Source of the DNA: Phymatolithon calcareum
Lineage: Eukaryota; Rhodophyta; Florideophyceae; Hapalidiales
Reading direction: 5' to 3'
Length of the DNA: 64,000 nucleotides
Assembly (NCBI GenBank): GCA_977006965.1
Contig: OZ345376.1
Coordinates: forward strand, 186,001 to 250,000
In this document: positions 1 through 10,348 of the stretch, piece by piece
Numbering within the stretch: the stretch's first letter is position 1
Layout: the number at the start of each line of letters is the position of its first letter
Translations under genes and position numbers: made by a program
Notes under the pieces: generated by a model
The model's input: only the letters and a program-made list of their open reading frames with translations
What the model was told of the DNA's origin: nothing
Databases searched by the model: none

Positions 1-1935
1 CCTGCATCTATCGCCGTGCTCGCAAGAGCGCTTCATTAACCTGCCGCGCACAGTCGAAGAACAATCCGAGCTCATTGAGGGCATTCTGTTTCTACGTATA
101 GCGGAGAACACGGACCATAAGTGCATCTAAAGCTCCCTCAAGACAATGCTTAACACTGCATACGCCTCTCGCGGTTTCCCCATCAACGCGTATGCTCAGG
201 CGAGTGTGGCTATTCCCACACCAGAAACGACATTTGCTTCTAGGATTTCGTCTCGTTCCTTTTTTTCTCCTCGCTCCTCCCGGTCTCCTCGCTCTCAGCA
301 CTCGCCGTCATCCGCATCCTCACAAGAATGTCTTCCAGATCCAGAGAAATTCACTTGGCAAAATCTCGAACTACTTCACGAAGATGGTCGGATATGCTCA
401 GAGATTCTCACAAGCTCGAGGAAGAAGAAGATATACGCAGAAGCCCTTTCGTCAATTTCAGACAAATCTCTCGTTTTGTGATTTGCCTGATTCGCTGTAG
501 ACGATTTTTTTTGCCTATCACTATAGTAGGCACCTCGTGATACGTTTCCTGTGCTCGGGGCACGTAATAAGTATCATTCTTTCAAGGCATACCCAACGCT
601 TGCCTTTTTAAGTGACATGTAACTAAGTCAAGGTGAACCGCACGATTACATCATCATTCGCCAAATGGGAATAAAGACCAACCTAGACTGGCCTCCTCAT
701 CGGAATAAGCAAGAGTCTTCACTGCAATCCACAATCAACTCACCTCAGGCGTAAATTTGCTACACATATAATTTGGCTCCGATGGGGGAAAATACTCCAC
801 TGTACTGCTTCACGCGGCATCAGCTGCTTGTCACTCTAGGCGCTTCATTTGGCAAAGAGGGTTCAGTTCCAGTCGCAGCTTTGACGGCTTGAAACATAGC
901 ATGGAGTTCATCTAGTGTTCTTTTCGTGAGTTCACATTCGACTGTCCTGTCTCAAGACAGGTCTTGATATCTTGGATAACATCTTTTCCAGTTTGTCTAG
1001 TCAGCACTATGAGCTTCGAGGTACTCATTGGCGGTAAAATACTGTTTAAGGCCAACATTCCATTCCTCCTCGAGTTGAAGCACGAATGCAGCGGTAGTAC
1101 TGTTTTGGCGTGGCGCAATATGACGCTTTTTGCCATTTTCTGCTTTAGCGGCAGCATCCAGAAGCTTCTGCTTCTGGTGCTGCAAGATATTTGTTGTATC
1201 ACAGATCTCTTTTGCCGTGGTGCAAAGGTGAATATTTCTTTGGCGTGTGTGAGATTCGCCACCGAATTTAGAAGCTCTTTGTCCTCTCGTTGATACTAGA
1301 GAGAAGCTGAAAAGTAATAGGTACATCCGCTTGTCAGAATCGCCTTATGGTCTTAAAGTCGACTACGAGTGACTTCGTCTAGTGGAATATTTTCCCTCTC
1401 GACGCCCAGTTATGGGGCAGAGGTTGGTTTTGGTACTACATCAGATCGTGTCTCATCCGACAGCGCAAACGTTGAACAAAGAAAGACCCGTTCCTTGGCA
1501 CTACAGCCTTCGCAAAGCTGCCCCCAGCGTCTGCAGAAGCGTTGGTAACTTTTAAATAAAACTCACACTTCTCGCTTCTCTTACTAGGGATTTAAGAATT
1601 GGACCAGGCGATCTCGGTGCGGAAGTGTCCATCGAACTTTTAGAGATGGCGGTAAGCACGAGAGGACGTATCCCGCAGAAAGGCTAAGCCTGACCAGCAG
1701 TTTCTGGGTAATGATAGAGCTTGATGACATTCCACAAGACGGCGTGCTGGAACGGACGCGAATGCTGCAGATCATATCGAAGGGTTTCATGCAGTATACG
1801 CAAATGTTTAGTGCCGTGGTTTACTTGCCTGCTTCCGGTATTTGAATTGGAAGATGCCCGAGAAATATAGAAACGCCGTCAAGCGAACAGTGTCTTCCGT
1901 CGCCAGGATTTAAATTTTGAAAAATGACTGAATTA
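1..1935. other. No confident gene; weak coding traces
   Basis: I find no recognisable protein here. On the minus strand 997-1326 is an open frame with a charged stretch (QHQKQKLLDAAAKAENGK), continued in another frame towards 912, as in a decayed gene. On the plus strand about 1590-1850 has a coding-like stretch (SFWVMIELDDIPQDGVLERT) preceded by an acceptor-like pyrimidine-rich TTACTAG at about 1588. Neither matches a family I know. They could be remnants of an old element or of a gene lying left of the window. Confidence 0.3.
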
Positions 1936-2262
1936 TGTAGATGTGGGTACATGCCAAGCGTTCGCCAAGCAAGGAGCAAGGGCGACACTTAACGGGAGAA
2001 AGCCATAATTACTTAGCAAATATCGTGGCTAGCTATGGTAAGCCCAGAAACCCATAATTGCATGGCATTTACTGGCGCAATCAGGACGCAAGACTGGATT
2101 GCGTTGATAAAATAATTGATAGAATTAGGGTATTGTAAAGGGCTATAAAAGCCAGCCCTTCCAGCCTCTCATTGATGAGGAGAGGCATCGGGCTTTTAAG
2201 AAGAATGTGTTGTGGTTAAGGACTGTCTCCCCTCAGTTCTTTTGCAGGGCTTAGTGGGCGTC
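1936..2262 (+). repeat. 5' LTR of the gypsy-like element
   Basis: Direct repeat of 4631-4957, differing at only a few bases (for example ACATGCC here, ACATACC in the other). It starts with TGTAG and contains GGGCTATAAAAGCC, a TATA-like sequence at about 2139-2152 that may be the element's promoter. Near identity to the other LTR implies fairly recent insertion. Confidence 0.9.
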
Positions 2263-2337
2263 AAAAGAAATTTCTTCGGTTGTTTCCCCCGCGGGGATAT
2301 ATCAGACAAAGCCTAGCAGAAGAGGTGACAAGGAAAT

Positions 2338-3415
2338 ATGTCGAATCAGAACGAAACCGATCAACACCATATTGGAAATGGAGCTGGAAGCGCATGGAGC
2401 GTCTTTGCACCCATAAGTCATCCGGTGTTGAAGAGCGTGGATCCCGTCAAAGTCTCAGCGTTTTTGCGAGCAAGGGAGCGCTATGAGAATGAAGTAGCTG
2501 AGAAAAAGAAGGAAATGCCTTCACTCTCAAAGACAAGCTACGAAATGTGCATTTCCTGGGCGAGCTTGAGAGCGTGGTGCCGGGGAAATAATTAGCGCGA
2601 TTGACGGCAACCGATATCGAGAAGTGGGTCAAGACCTTGGTGGTCCGAGAGGACTCGTCTTTTGACCCAGCTATTGTGGAAAGAACTATAAAAGGGCTGA
2701 AGGTGCAAATGAAGATCGCTCACCCTAAGGCAAGGATGCTAGAGTACTGTAACGATCTTTTCACCCGCCTAGACTCTGTGGGCTACAGTTCGTTCAAAGA
2801 CGACAACCCGAAGATGACGGTGAAATTAATACAGAAGCATCTGCATCCGCAGCACTTCAAAGCTACGATGCAAACAATGCTAGAGTATCAGGAGTCACTG
2901 GAATCTGACCTCGGAGAGTATGTGCGAGTACTGTGCGAAGAGGCAGTTAAGTACGAGAAGTACATGCGATTGGGGAGGACAGACAATGAAGGAAGCATCC
3001 CTACAACAGGATCGAGGAGTGATTCTAAGCCTGAAAAGAAGCTGCCACTCTGCTTAAATCATATTTGTGCGAAAGAAGGAAAGCGTCATTATGTTACGGG
3101 AAAAACACCAAAATGTGACCGCACTGGCCCAGAGGAAGCCAAAACGCTCATGAAAGCATATCGTGAGAAGAGAAAGGGCAAAGAAGGAGACGCACGCACG
3201 GTCTCGCAGCGTGAATCAGACAGTGCTCGAAATAGTACACTTATGAATGCTATGTTTGGGAAAAAGGTCGAACGCGTACTGTGTGCTGACGGGGGCAGTG
3301 ACATTAATCTCATGCCACTCGACCTATTTGAACAGCTTCAGAAGAAGGAGGCTGTTATGGATGTGGAAGAATACAAGGTGCCTCGAAAATACACTCATCT
3401 CAGACAAGGAAGGAG
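2338..3415 (+). pseudogene. gag and protease region of the gypsy-like element
   Basis: The first frame (2338-2595) gives the gag N-terminus with the motif ISHPVLKSVDP followed by a charged ERYENEVAEKKKE helix. The same motif (VSHPILRSLDP, RKRYDDEVNEKKKE) occurs in the small LTR element at 15.9-16.2 kb, so the two gags are related. A frame change near 2595-2601 leads into a 276-residue frame, 2601-3431, that continues gag and ends with VLCADGGSDINLMP, a retropepsin-like active site with Asp at 3288-3290. A second frame change at about 3395 separates protease from downstream coding. The frame changes could be mutations or programmed shifts; two in a row plus the missing RT favour decay. Confidence 0.8.
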
Positions 3416-4579
3416 AGGAAATATATTTTGAGTGCGACAAGGAAGCTGTGTTGAATGTTGAATTGTACATTCGTCATGGCTGCTACTTGGAGTTGAGAAA
3501 TATCAAGTGGTACATTGCGACTGGCCATGTACCGGATCCGCTACTTGGACGGCCAGTTTTAGGGACACTGGGCATAAACACGAAAGAGCTACTGGAGGCC
3601 GCCACCGGAAAGATCGGAAATTCAGTCGATATTGTCGAGCTCATGGGGCACCAGGACTATCTCGAGGGAAGTGTGGCTCGGATAATACAAGACGGGGTAT
3701 TCCACAGTGATCGTGGAATGCCCAATGAAAACTTCAATGGCGAAGACGAGTCGTGGTTGGAGCTCGGAAAAGATAAGCCAGGAGAGATCGACAGAGATAT
3801 TAACAAGACTGAGCAGGATATTGTTGAAATAGCACTCTGCAAGGAATCTGAATGGCCTAAGCCAGGAGAGATCGACAGAGCTATTTACAAGGCTGAGCAG
3901 GATATTGTTGAATCTCCACTCTGCAAGGAATTTGAATGGCCTTCAATCGAAATGATCCACAGCTCCCAAAGCGTATACCAAAAGGACGCGGGATTTAATT
4001 ACAAGGTGGATGATGATGAGCGTGTAAGAATCAGGGGAAAGCTTTGGATTCCAGAAAGCGAGGCAGAAATGCAGCTAGAGATCTTGGTCGTTGGACATTG
4101 CGGACCAGCGGGGCATAGAGCAAAGGAATTTACATGCAGCTTCATCAAAGAGAACTACAAAAGGAAGACTATGGAAATGGATTGTAAGGAGTTTGTGAAG
4201 AGTTGCTTGCATTGTCTTACTGGAAAGATCGGACACAGAATTCCGAGGCCATTGTCAACCACTGTGGATGGCACTCGCCCCAATGAAGTCATACATTTTG
4301 ATTTCCTATACATTGGCCCGGGTGTTGAGGAGCACATATATATACTCGTGATCCGAGACGATCTGTCATCGTATCTGTGGCTTTGTCCGGCACAAGCTGT
4401 AACGGCTGAGGTCGCGGCAACGGAGCTGGCTCGTTGGATACAGACATTCACCATCATGGAGATGTGGGTGAGCGATCAAGGGTCGCATTTCAAAAAAAAT
4501 TCATGAAGATTTACCGGATAAGGTTGAAGAATTTTTGAAGACAACTAAGAAGAAACGCGTTGTAAAGCAAGGTCGCTAA
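3395..4579 (+). pseudogene. Post-protease linker plus truncated integrase
   Basis: The frame that starts within 3247-4506 carries the end of the protease (DPLLGRPVLGTLGI), an acidic linker with a 28-residue tandem duplication, then the integrase zinc-binding motif (HCGPAGHRAKEF, SCLHC) and the start of the rve core with Asp in HFDFLYIG and Asp in WVSDQGSHF. The third catalytic residue (Glu) is absent: after a run of A at 4493-4500 the frame closes, and another frame gives a basic tail (DLPDKVEEFLKTTKKKRV) ending at 4579. This is what a deletion of the integrase C-terminal half looks like. No RT motif lies between protease and integrase. Confidence 0.82.
3775..3942 (+). repeat. 84-bp in-frame tandem duplication, 2 copies
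   Basis: Two consecutive 84-bp units (3775-3858 and 3859-3942) each encode 28 residues beginning KPGEIDR and ending LCKE.EWP. The copies differ at about six residues. The duplication lies in the linker between protease and integrase, where RT would be expected. Confidence 0.9.
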
Positions 4580-4630
4580 CAGATTGGTCTGTCCCGGTAA
4601 ATGCCTCTGCTAAGCAGAGCCATGGGGCAC

Positions 4631-4957
4631 TGTAGATGTGGGTACATACCAAGCGTTCGCCAAGCAAGGAGCAAGGGCGACACTTAACGGGAGAAAGCCA
4701 TAATTACTTAGCAAATATCATGGCTAGCTATGGTAAGCCCAGAAACCCATAATTGCATGGCATTTACTGGCGCAATCAGGACGCAAGACTGGATTGCGTT
4801 GATAAAATAATTGATAGAATTAGGGTATTGTAAAGGGCTATAAAAGCCAGCCCTTCCAGCCTCTCATTGATGAGGAGAGGCATCGGGCTTTTAAGAAGCA
4901 TGTGTTGTGGTTAAGGACTGTCTCCCCTCAGTTCTTTTGCAGGGCTAGGTGGGCGTC
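4631..4957 (+). repeat. 3' LTR of the gypsy-like element
   Basis: Direct copy of the LTR at 1936-2262. The base before it is C (GGGGCAC), with only a weak purine tract, so the polypurine primer site is not obvious. Confidence 0.9.
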
Positions 4958-5171
4958 TAAAATTATCACTGATTTTTACTAGAAATGCAGACTTTCTGTC
5001 CATATCACCGACTTCTGGTTTAAAAATCTCCTGCTTATCTTTGATATGAGGTAGACATCATCACTGCCGTGGTCGAAATAAGTGCAGTGGCTCTTTAGAT
5101 CGACCTTGGCCCGTTTCTGGCACTGTAGAAAACCATGATATATGTTCTAAGTTTACTGTATATATTGACGC

Positions 5172-6929
5172 TCACCGACTTAGATGTACCTCTTGCTTCA
5201 GGTCATCAAGAATTTCCTTCAAGGCTTCATTGGGCCAATGCTTCGTCAACCTCAGCTCATTCAGTGGGTACCGGGATTGGAGTCCATTACCTTTCACTGT
5301 ATACACGCCGAGATGAGACAAGAAGTCTGCTTTGAAGTTGGCGATGATTGGGACTTCAAATCGGGAGCAAATAGCATGCAGATTGTAAAGAACGCGCTTG
5401 CAATCCTCCGTGTTTCGAAAATCGTTACAGTACACGCAAATTAGAAACTTTCCGCTTCTGCTGTTGAAGGCACTGATCTTCGCTCTTCCTCCAAGTTCGC
5501 CTGCGTCATTCGCATGGCATATCGCCTCCCATAGTTCGTCCGCCACAGAAGGATGAGCAAAAACTTTCCATTTTCCACAGACGAAGTCATGTTGTCCAGC
5601 TAGTTCATACAGCCTGCGGAAAAGAGAACGTTTTTCATCCTCGGTGACGTACGCGGTTCTTAGACGATACTCATAGTCGTCCAGCAGATATTCAGCAGTT
5701 GAATCGAAACCTTCAATATCTCGTACTTCAACATCTGCCACCTGAGGCGGCCACTGTCCGAAACTCCACAAAAAGCTATTTCTTTCCTCCTCTTCGGACC
5801 ATCGGCCGTTGGGCCGAGAAGGGTCGCTGAAGATCCCAGTCGCATAATCATTACTGTATGGACCGTTGTATGTCTCCTCCATGCGTTTAGGACGCTTTCG
5901 CCGCTTGTTCCTCCTTGTCTTCCGCTCATTAGAGTTCCCATTCAGATCATCGAGAATTTCTTTCAGGTCAGGCTGTACCCATGCATCGACGATGCCCAGC
6001 TCGGCATGTGTGAACTTGCAATGTACTGCGGAACTTCTTTCCTTGTATACACCAAGATCTGTCAGGAAATCGGGCTTGAAATTGGATATCGGGACTCTGT
6101 ACGAAACGCATATGTTGTGGAGACCGCGTAACACGCGCTTACAATCCTCGACATGGTTGAAATCGTTGCAAAATACGGCGATGAAGTAGCTATTTGTCTC
6201 AGCGTTCAAGGGATACACCTTACAATAGCCACCAAGCATACCGCTTTCGTTAGCACGGCAAATGTCGGCCCAGAGTGAATCGACCACCTGCGGTGGTGCA
6301 AATAACATCCACTTTCCCCGAACATGATTTACGTTAATGGCCCAGTTGTGGAGCAGCTCGCGGAAGTCTGCACTCTCCCAGTACGGTGTCTGATTTGAGG
6401 ACAAGCTACTCTTTTGCCACTCCAAATACTCCGTCACGGAATCAATAAATGCGGCTTTATCGGACACCTGAGGAGGAGGAACATCAGGGGCATAGGGGCT
6501 GTGGGAGGTCAAGAAACCCTGCTCAAGCTCAGTTTCACTCCAGTAGCCGGATGGTTTTGACGGATTCTTGAGGTCTGCCTCGTACGCGATGACTTCGTCA
6601 CTGTCTTCATCCCAGTCGTCGACTGGATTCCGATGGTCTTGACCCGTGTTTTCATTCTCATCACTCCAGTATTCGTAGAAATCTCTTTCCTCCTCGGTGA
6701 TGTCCTGAGCAAGAACGTCTGGCTTGTAAAGGTCACCGTCAGGATTGATGGGCTGTTGTTGACCGTAGAATTTGTTGGTGTCCAATTCATCCTGTGTGGT
6801 TTCTTCTTCGGAGGAATCCCCACTGCGGTCATCCTCAGAGTAGTAGTATCCGTCTTCTGTGGATTCATCCGAAATCTCTTGAGAGAAATAGTAGTCATCG
6901 ACTTCATAGTCATATTCGTCGTCGGACAT
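5172..6929 (-). CDS. Acidic protein with two DUF1917/BLES03-like domains (copy 1)
   Basis: 585 residues, uninterrupted, ATG at 6929 (MSDDEYDY). Residues 1-110 are very acidic and Tyr-rich. Two homologous modules follow: core 1 at about 203-297 (GKWMLFAPPQVVDSLW, AVFCNDFNHVEDC, NFKPDFLTDLGVY) and core 2 at about 450-545 (GKWKVFAHPSVADELW, CVYCNDFRNTEDC, NFKADFLSHLGVY). The pattern GKW-LF-P---D-LW, then VY--DF----D--RV, then K-D-L--LG-Y is that of DUF1917 (human BLES03/C11orf68, eIF4E-like fold), which usually occurs singly. A shared pre-domain segment (GxWSExE) lies upstream of each core, so the duplicated unit is larger than the domain. Residues 337-350 are a basic, NLS-like linker (KTRRNKRRKRPKRM). 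The function of the family is unknown; RNA binding is only a guess. A close paralog is at 10349-12052 on the other strand. Confidence 0.9.
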   Translation of the reverse strand: MSDDEYDYEVDDYYFSQEISDESTEDGYYYSEDDRSGDSSEEETTQDELDTNKFYGQQQPINPDGDLYKPDVLAQDITEEERDFYEYWSDENENTGQDHRNPVDDWDEDSDEVIAYEADLKNPSKPSGYWSETELEQGFLTSHSPYAPDVPPPQVSDKAAFIDSVTEYLEWQKSSLSSNQTPYWESADFRELLHNWAINVNHVRGKWMLFAPPQVVDSLWADICRANESGMLGGYCKVYPLNAETNSYFIAVFCNDFNHVEDCKRVLRGLHNICVSYRVPISNFKPDFLTDLGVYKERSSAVHCKFTHAELGIVDAWVQPDLKEILDDLNGNSNERKTRRNKRRKRPKRMEETYNGPYSNDYATGIFSDPSRPNGRWSEEEERNSFLWSFGQWPPQVADVEVRDIEGFDSTAEYLLDDYEYRLRTAYVTEDEKRSLFRRLYELAGQHDFVCGKWKVFAHPSVADELWEAICHANDAGELGGRAKISAFNSRSGKFLICVYCNDFRNTEDCKRVLYNLHAICSRFEVPIIANFKADFLSHLGVYTVKGNGLQSRYPLNELRLTKHWPNEALKEILDDLKQEVHLSR

Positions 6930-9180
6930 TCTGCATGAAATGTGTTGGTACCTGGATGAAGCAGACTGAAAGGTGACGGCGTTTGAGGGCCGTGCGCAAA
7001 GGTGGTGGACTTAAGTAGGCTCGAGCGTGTGAATGGTGACAAGTACCAGCTCACAGTGGAGCTGTAGAATTAATCAAGACCGTTCAAACTGCATATATCT
7101 GCAGTTTCTACAATGTCGAGTACTGTATACACTTCCACCTGCAGGCAATTAGGGAACTACGTACTAGTGCACGGAATTAACATGCAAGGGTTTATTATGG
7201 CAGGCAATGATACGAATTGAATTGCCTTGGATGCCATTGCTTCTCAAGCGGTCTGCGCCATGTCTAGATCCGGTGGGTAAGACTTGAACATGCTACTGGA
7301 GCATTTTGTCATACATAACGTGTCTGGTCATTTTGTGTTCGTCACTTCTGAATCGGCCTTCTTCACCTCACGAAGAATACGGCTGTCCGCAGTCGGTCTG
7401 ACTTCTAACACGCGTCTATTTGAATGGGACAGCACCGTGTCCCTCACAGGCTGATTCCAAGAGCATCGGACAGTTGTTTATTGCATAACGAGAATGCGGT
7501 ACATGGTTGGTATGGAACAGTGTGATGTGCATACCCTGTATTGGTGGCTGAAAGCATCGTTTTTCTGATTTTGCGCAGTATTCAATTCCCTCTAGCGGCC
7601 GTTGTACTTCCTTTGATACTCTGTTGTGATGTGCTGCTGTGATAGTCCCTTGTTGCTCGAATTCTTATCGAACAGGGTGCTAAATATAGTTTATTCTCTC
7701 AATGCAATAATCTTGAGATTATGCAATCACACACTAACAATGTTGATGGTAGTTTAGCCTTCAAGAATAAAAAAAGTTTTATTTTCAACTTTCCCACGAA
7801 TCTGCATTCGCTTAGTGCAGCATAAAGATATCCGTTTCCACGTTCTACATGACATTGCTGTGCCGAATCTGATTCCGCAGTCGAAAACGTTTTCCTCGTA
7901 CTGTATATACAGCATTCCATGCTTGGAATATGGCATACTTATAGACAACCAACTACAACTGTATTTGTTATAATACGGGACTTCCACTTGATTGCTGGGA
8001 GTACGCTCACCTTCAGTGCAGCTGCTACACTGTCAGGTGTGGCTCAGCTCATCGAAGACCATTCTCGGTGTAATGCGTGTGCGAGAATGCGCTAGGTGGC
8101 TCGTCTCTCCTCATCCTGCGGATGGATTCCGAATAAGCTTCGTTCCAGAGTCTCCATATGTGATCGAGATCGACAGTGCGCTGGGATGTCGAACCCAATG
8201 ACCAAATCCTTGTATCACTCTCTCGCAAGCCGGCAGTATGACTCTCTGCTTGTCCTCGCGCTTGTGATGATTGGGAATTGCGGACAAATCTTTGGGGTGG
8301 TCAGGTGAATCATGCGTGTCCAGCGCGGTTCGAAAAAATCGAAAGTGAGATTTATATCTTTCCACTTTGAGATCCGTCGATGTAGCAGATGCAATATCAG
8401 ACGCAGCAGGTTTTTTTTAGAGATTCGTCATCCCAAGTCGTTTAGTGCCTAAATCCTTAGTGAACTCCCTACGAGTCTGATAGCGCTCAGGTGGAACTAT
8501 CCGGGTTGCTTAGGGGATTAAGGCATTTCAAAAGAGGAGTTGACATTGCAAGCGTACAAAGAGCTGTGCAGCGCCTCTCTGTCTAATTCAAGAAGAATGT
8601 CGAATATTCTTCTCCACTATTCCTCTCATTCGAATTCCTTCGCGCGTGCACTATACGCGGAAAGGAAATACTGTACAGTCAATGTCCTGCCTGAGAAAAA
8701 GCCTCCCATTTTGAGGCGCAAACTGGCCATGCACGTTGGGCATCGACGAAAGGAGGTTTGCCTACGTATGCAGGCAACAATGAATAAAAGATACTGTACA
8801 GTGCGATGGAGACATCCAGTACAGCGTTAGTGGATTTCCTCATTCCCCCAAGCGTGGGGGGCAGGCACTACCATAAAGAATAACTATGCACTGTAGTGTA
8901 CATTAACACTGGAGTGTGCGATGCTACTTTTTTGTTCCTTGTGGCAAGTGCCACTTTGGCGTGCTCGCAAAAGCAAAAAAGAGGACAATTTAGCGTAAAA
9001 CGCATACAGTAAGTAGATACTCAGCAAGTTCCACTAAGACCAAAACTGTCCTTGAGTGCCGGTATGCCCTTGTTTTTGCCGAATGTCCTCTCCAATTAAA
9101 ACTAAGCAACCCAACCTGGAAGCATAACATCCACTACCGTGAACAGGACTGAAGCTGTTGTGAGCTTCAATGTTCCGAAA

Positions 9181-9711
9181 ACGGCCGTACATTAGCTTTG
9201 AAGTGAACAGAACTGCTTGTTTTCCACTTTGATCGCCCTGCCAAAGCGCCCAGCTTGTGCTGCCGAAGAAAAACATCCCCTACATATATGTATGCACCAG
9301 ACGGTAGGAAATGATCGATACAGATCAGCATCATGCCATGCGCGATAATTTTAAACAGACAAATTCTGCATACTTCTACTACAGTAGTCTAGACTCACAG
9401 CGTACGTGTTCCATTCACCTGTTGCGGTGAGAGAGGTTCTGGCACCATCGGCATAGATGATGTGTTTCCTCGGCAGCACAACGCTGGGCGCTTTGGCAGG
9501 GCGATCAAAGTGGAAAACAAGCAGTTCTGTTCTCTGCAGAGCTAAAGTACGACCGTGGTGCCAGAAGCTCTCTCACCACAACAGGTGAATGGAATATGCA
9601 CGCTGTGAGACTAGACTACTCTAGTAGAAGTATGCAGAATTTGTCTGTTTAAAATTATCGCGCATGGCATGATGCTGCTCTGTATCAACCCTTTCCTACT
9701 GTCTGGTGCAT
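9181..9711. repeat. Compound inverted repeat A-B-A'-B'
   Basis: Segment A (9181-9276) is repeated inverted as A' (about 9456-9557); segment B (9291-9448) is repeated inverted as B' (about 9559-9711). For example CTTTGATCGCCCTGCCAAAG at 9227-9246 returns as its complement at about 9486-9505, and TAATTTTAAACAGACAAATT at about 9347-9366 as its complement near 9637-9656. The order is A B then A' B', not B' A', so this is not a simple hairpin. A remnant of the B end also precedes A at about 9137-9170. It looks like an inverted insertion within a dispersed repeat family. Confidence 0.8.
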
Positions 9712-10202
9712 ATGCATGAGGTGCCCATCCCACGTGCGCGCTCTGCAGGTGCAGGACAGACTTGAATTATCAATCTGCCGAGGTGAGGGGCAGCATTGCA
9801 TGCAGCGGCGTGGGACATAACATCCCGTTGACTTTCATTTGTCGCGCCCATTAACGAATGTGACATTACTGGCCGCCTTTTTGGAATCAAGGGAGCGTGG
9901 CAGACACTGCGGTACGTACAAATCAGATGCAGCAGATTGGTTGCTATTCGACTGTGCATCATAAAGACTGCGCATTCAAATGTTCACTGCTTCAATACAC
10001 CACGCGTTGTACAGTACATATCTCAATTGTGTGCGATAGATGCCACTTGCTTCCGTAAATAACCCACCGCTGTATTCCTTTGTTTGTGCAATTTGACAAC
10101 TTTTGTCGTAATTTCATGTGCAGTACAATTTCTGCAGCGCCCTCTCCCCACATCACATTCCCTCCCGCTCGCCCGCTATTCCCACTCCACTCCACCGCTC
10201 GC

Positions 10203-10221
10203 TACAGTACAGTACAGTACT
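10203..10221 (+). promoter_or_regulatory. Triple TACAGTA motif upstream of the DUF1917 gene
   Basis: Three overlapping copies of TACAGTA in a row (TACAGTACAGTACAGTAC), about 130 bp before the ATG at 10349. The same heptamer or its complement occurs far above chance in non-TE parts of the window. It could be a transcription-factor site or a simple tandem repeat; its role is not shown. Confidence 0.35.
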
Positions 10222-10348
10222 AAAGGACCTTCAACATCTGACCCGCGACCGGCAACATTAGTCGTCGCACATTCACGATTGCTTCCATTGTCTCGCGCTC
10301 TTACAACCCTCACTCACCCATCCGTCCAAACATTACGTACCTTCTCGA

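Larger units (their letters stand above)
1936..4958 (+). mobile_element. Ty3/gypsy-like LTR retrotransposon, internally deleted
   Basis: Two near-identical direct repeats of about 327 bp, each starting TGTAGATGTGGGTACAT, bound about 2.4 kb of internal sequence. That sequence encodes, in order, a gag-like protein, a retropepsin-like motif (ADGGSD), the integrase zinc-binding region and part of the integrase core. Reverse transcriptase and RNase H, normally between protease and integrase, are absent, and the integrase C-terminal half is missing apart from a short tail. The element can only move, if at all, with proteins supplied in trans. AATTA occurs just before the left LTR (1931-1935) and again at 4961-4965, a possible 5-bp target duplication; the exact right end is uncertain because the two LTRs differ in the last base. 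Confidence 0.88.
6930..10348. other. 3.4-kb spacer between the divergent paralogs
   Basis: No protein is supported. The spacer contains a complex inverted repeat (9181-9711), several TACTGTA/TACAGTA motifs and AT-rich stretches. It includes the upstream regions of both DUF1917-like genes. I see no clear TATA box next to either start. Confidence 0.6.

Noticed and set aside
1584-1860. Spliced host exon at the left edge
   Set aside because: There is an acceptor-like TTACTAG and a coding-like stretch, but the frame breaks twice within 100 bp and no family is recognisable.
2264-2300. Primer-binding site next to the left LTR
   Set aside because: The sequence after the LTR (AAAAGAAATTTCTTCGG) does not match a tRNA 3' end that I can recognise.
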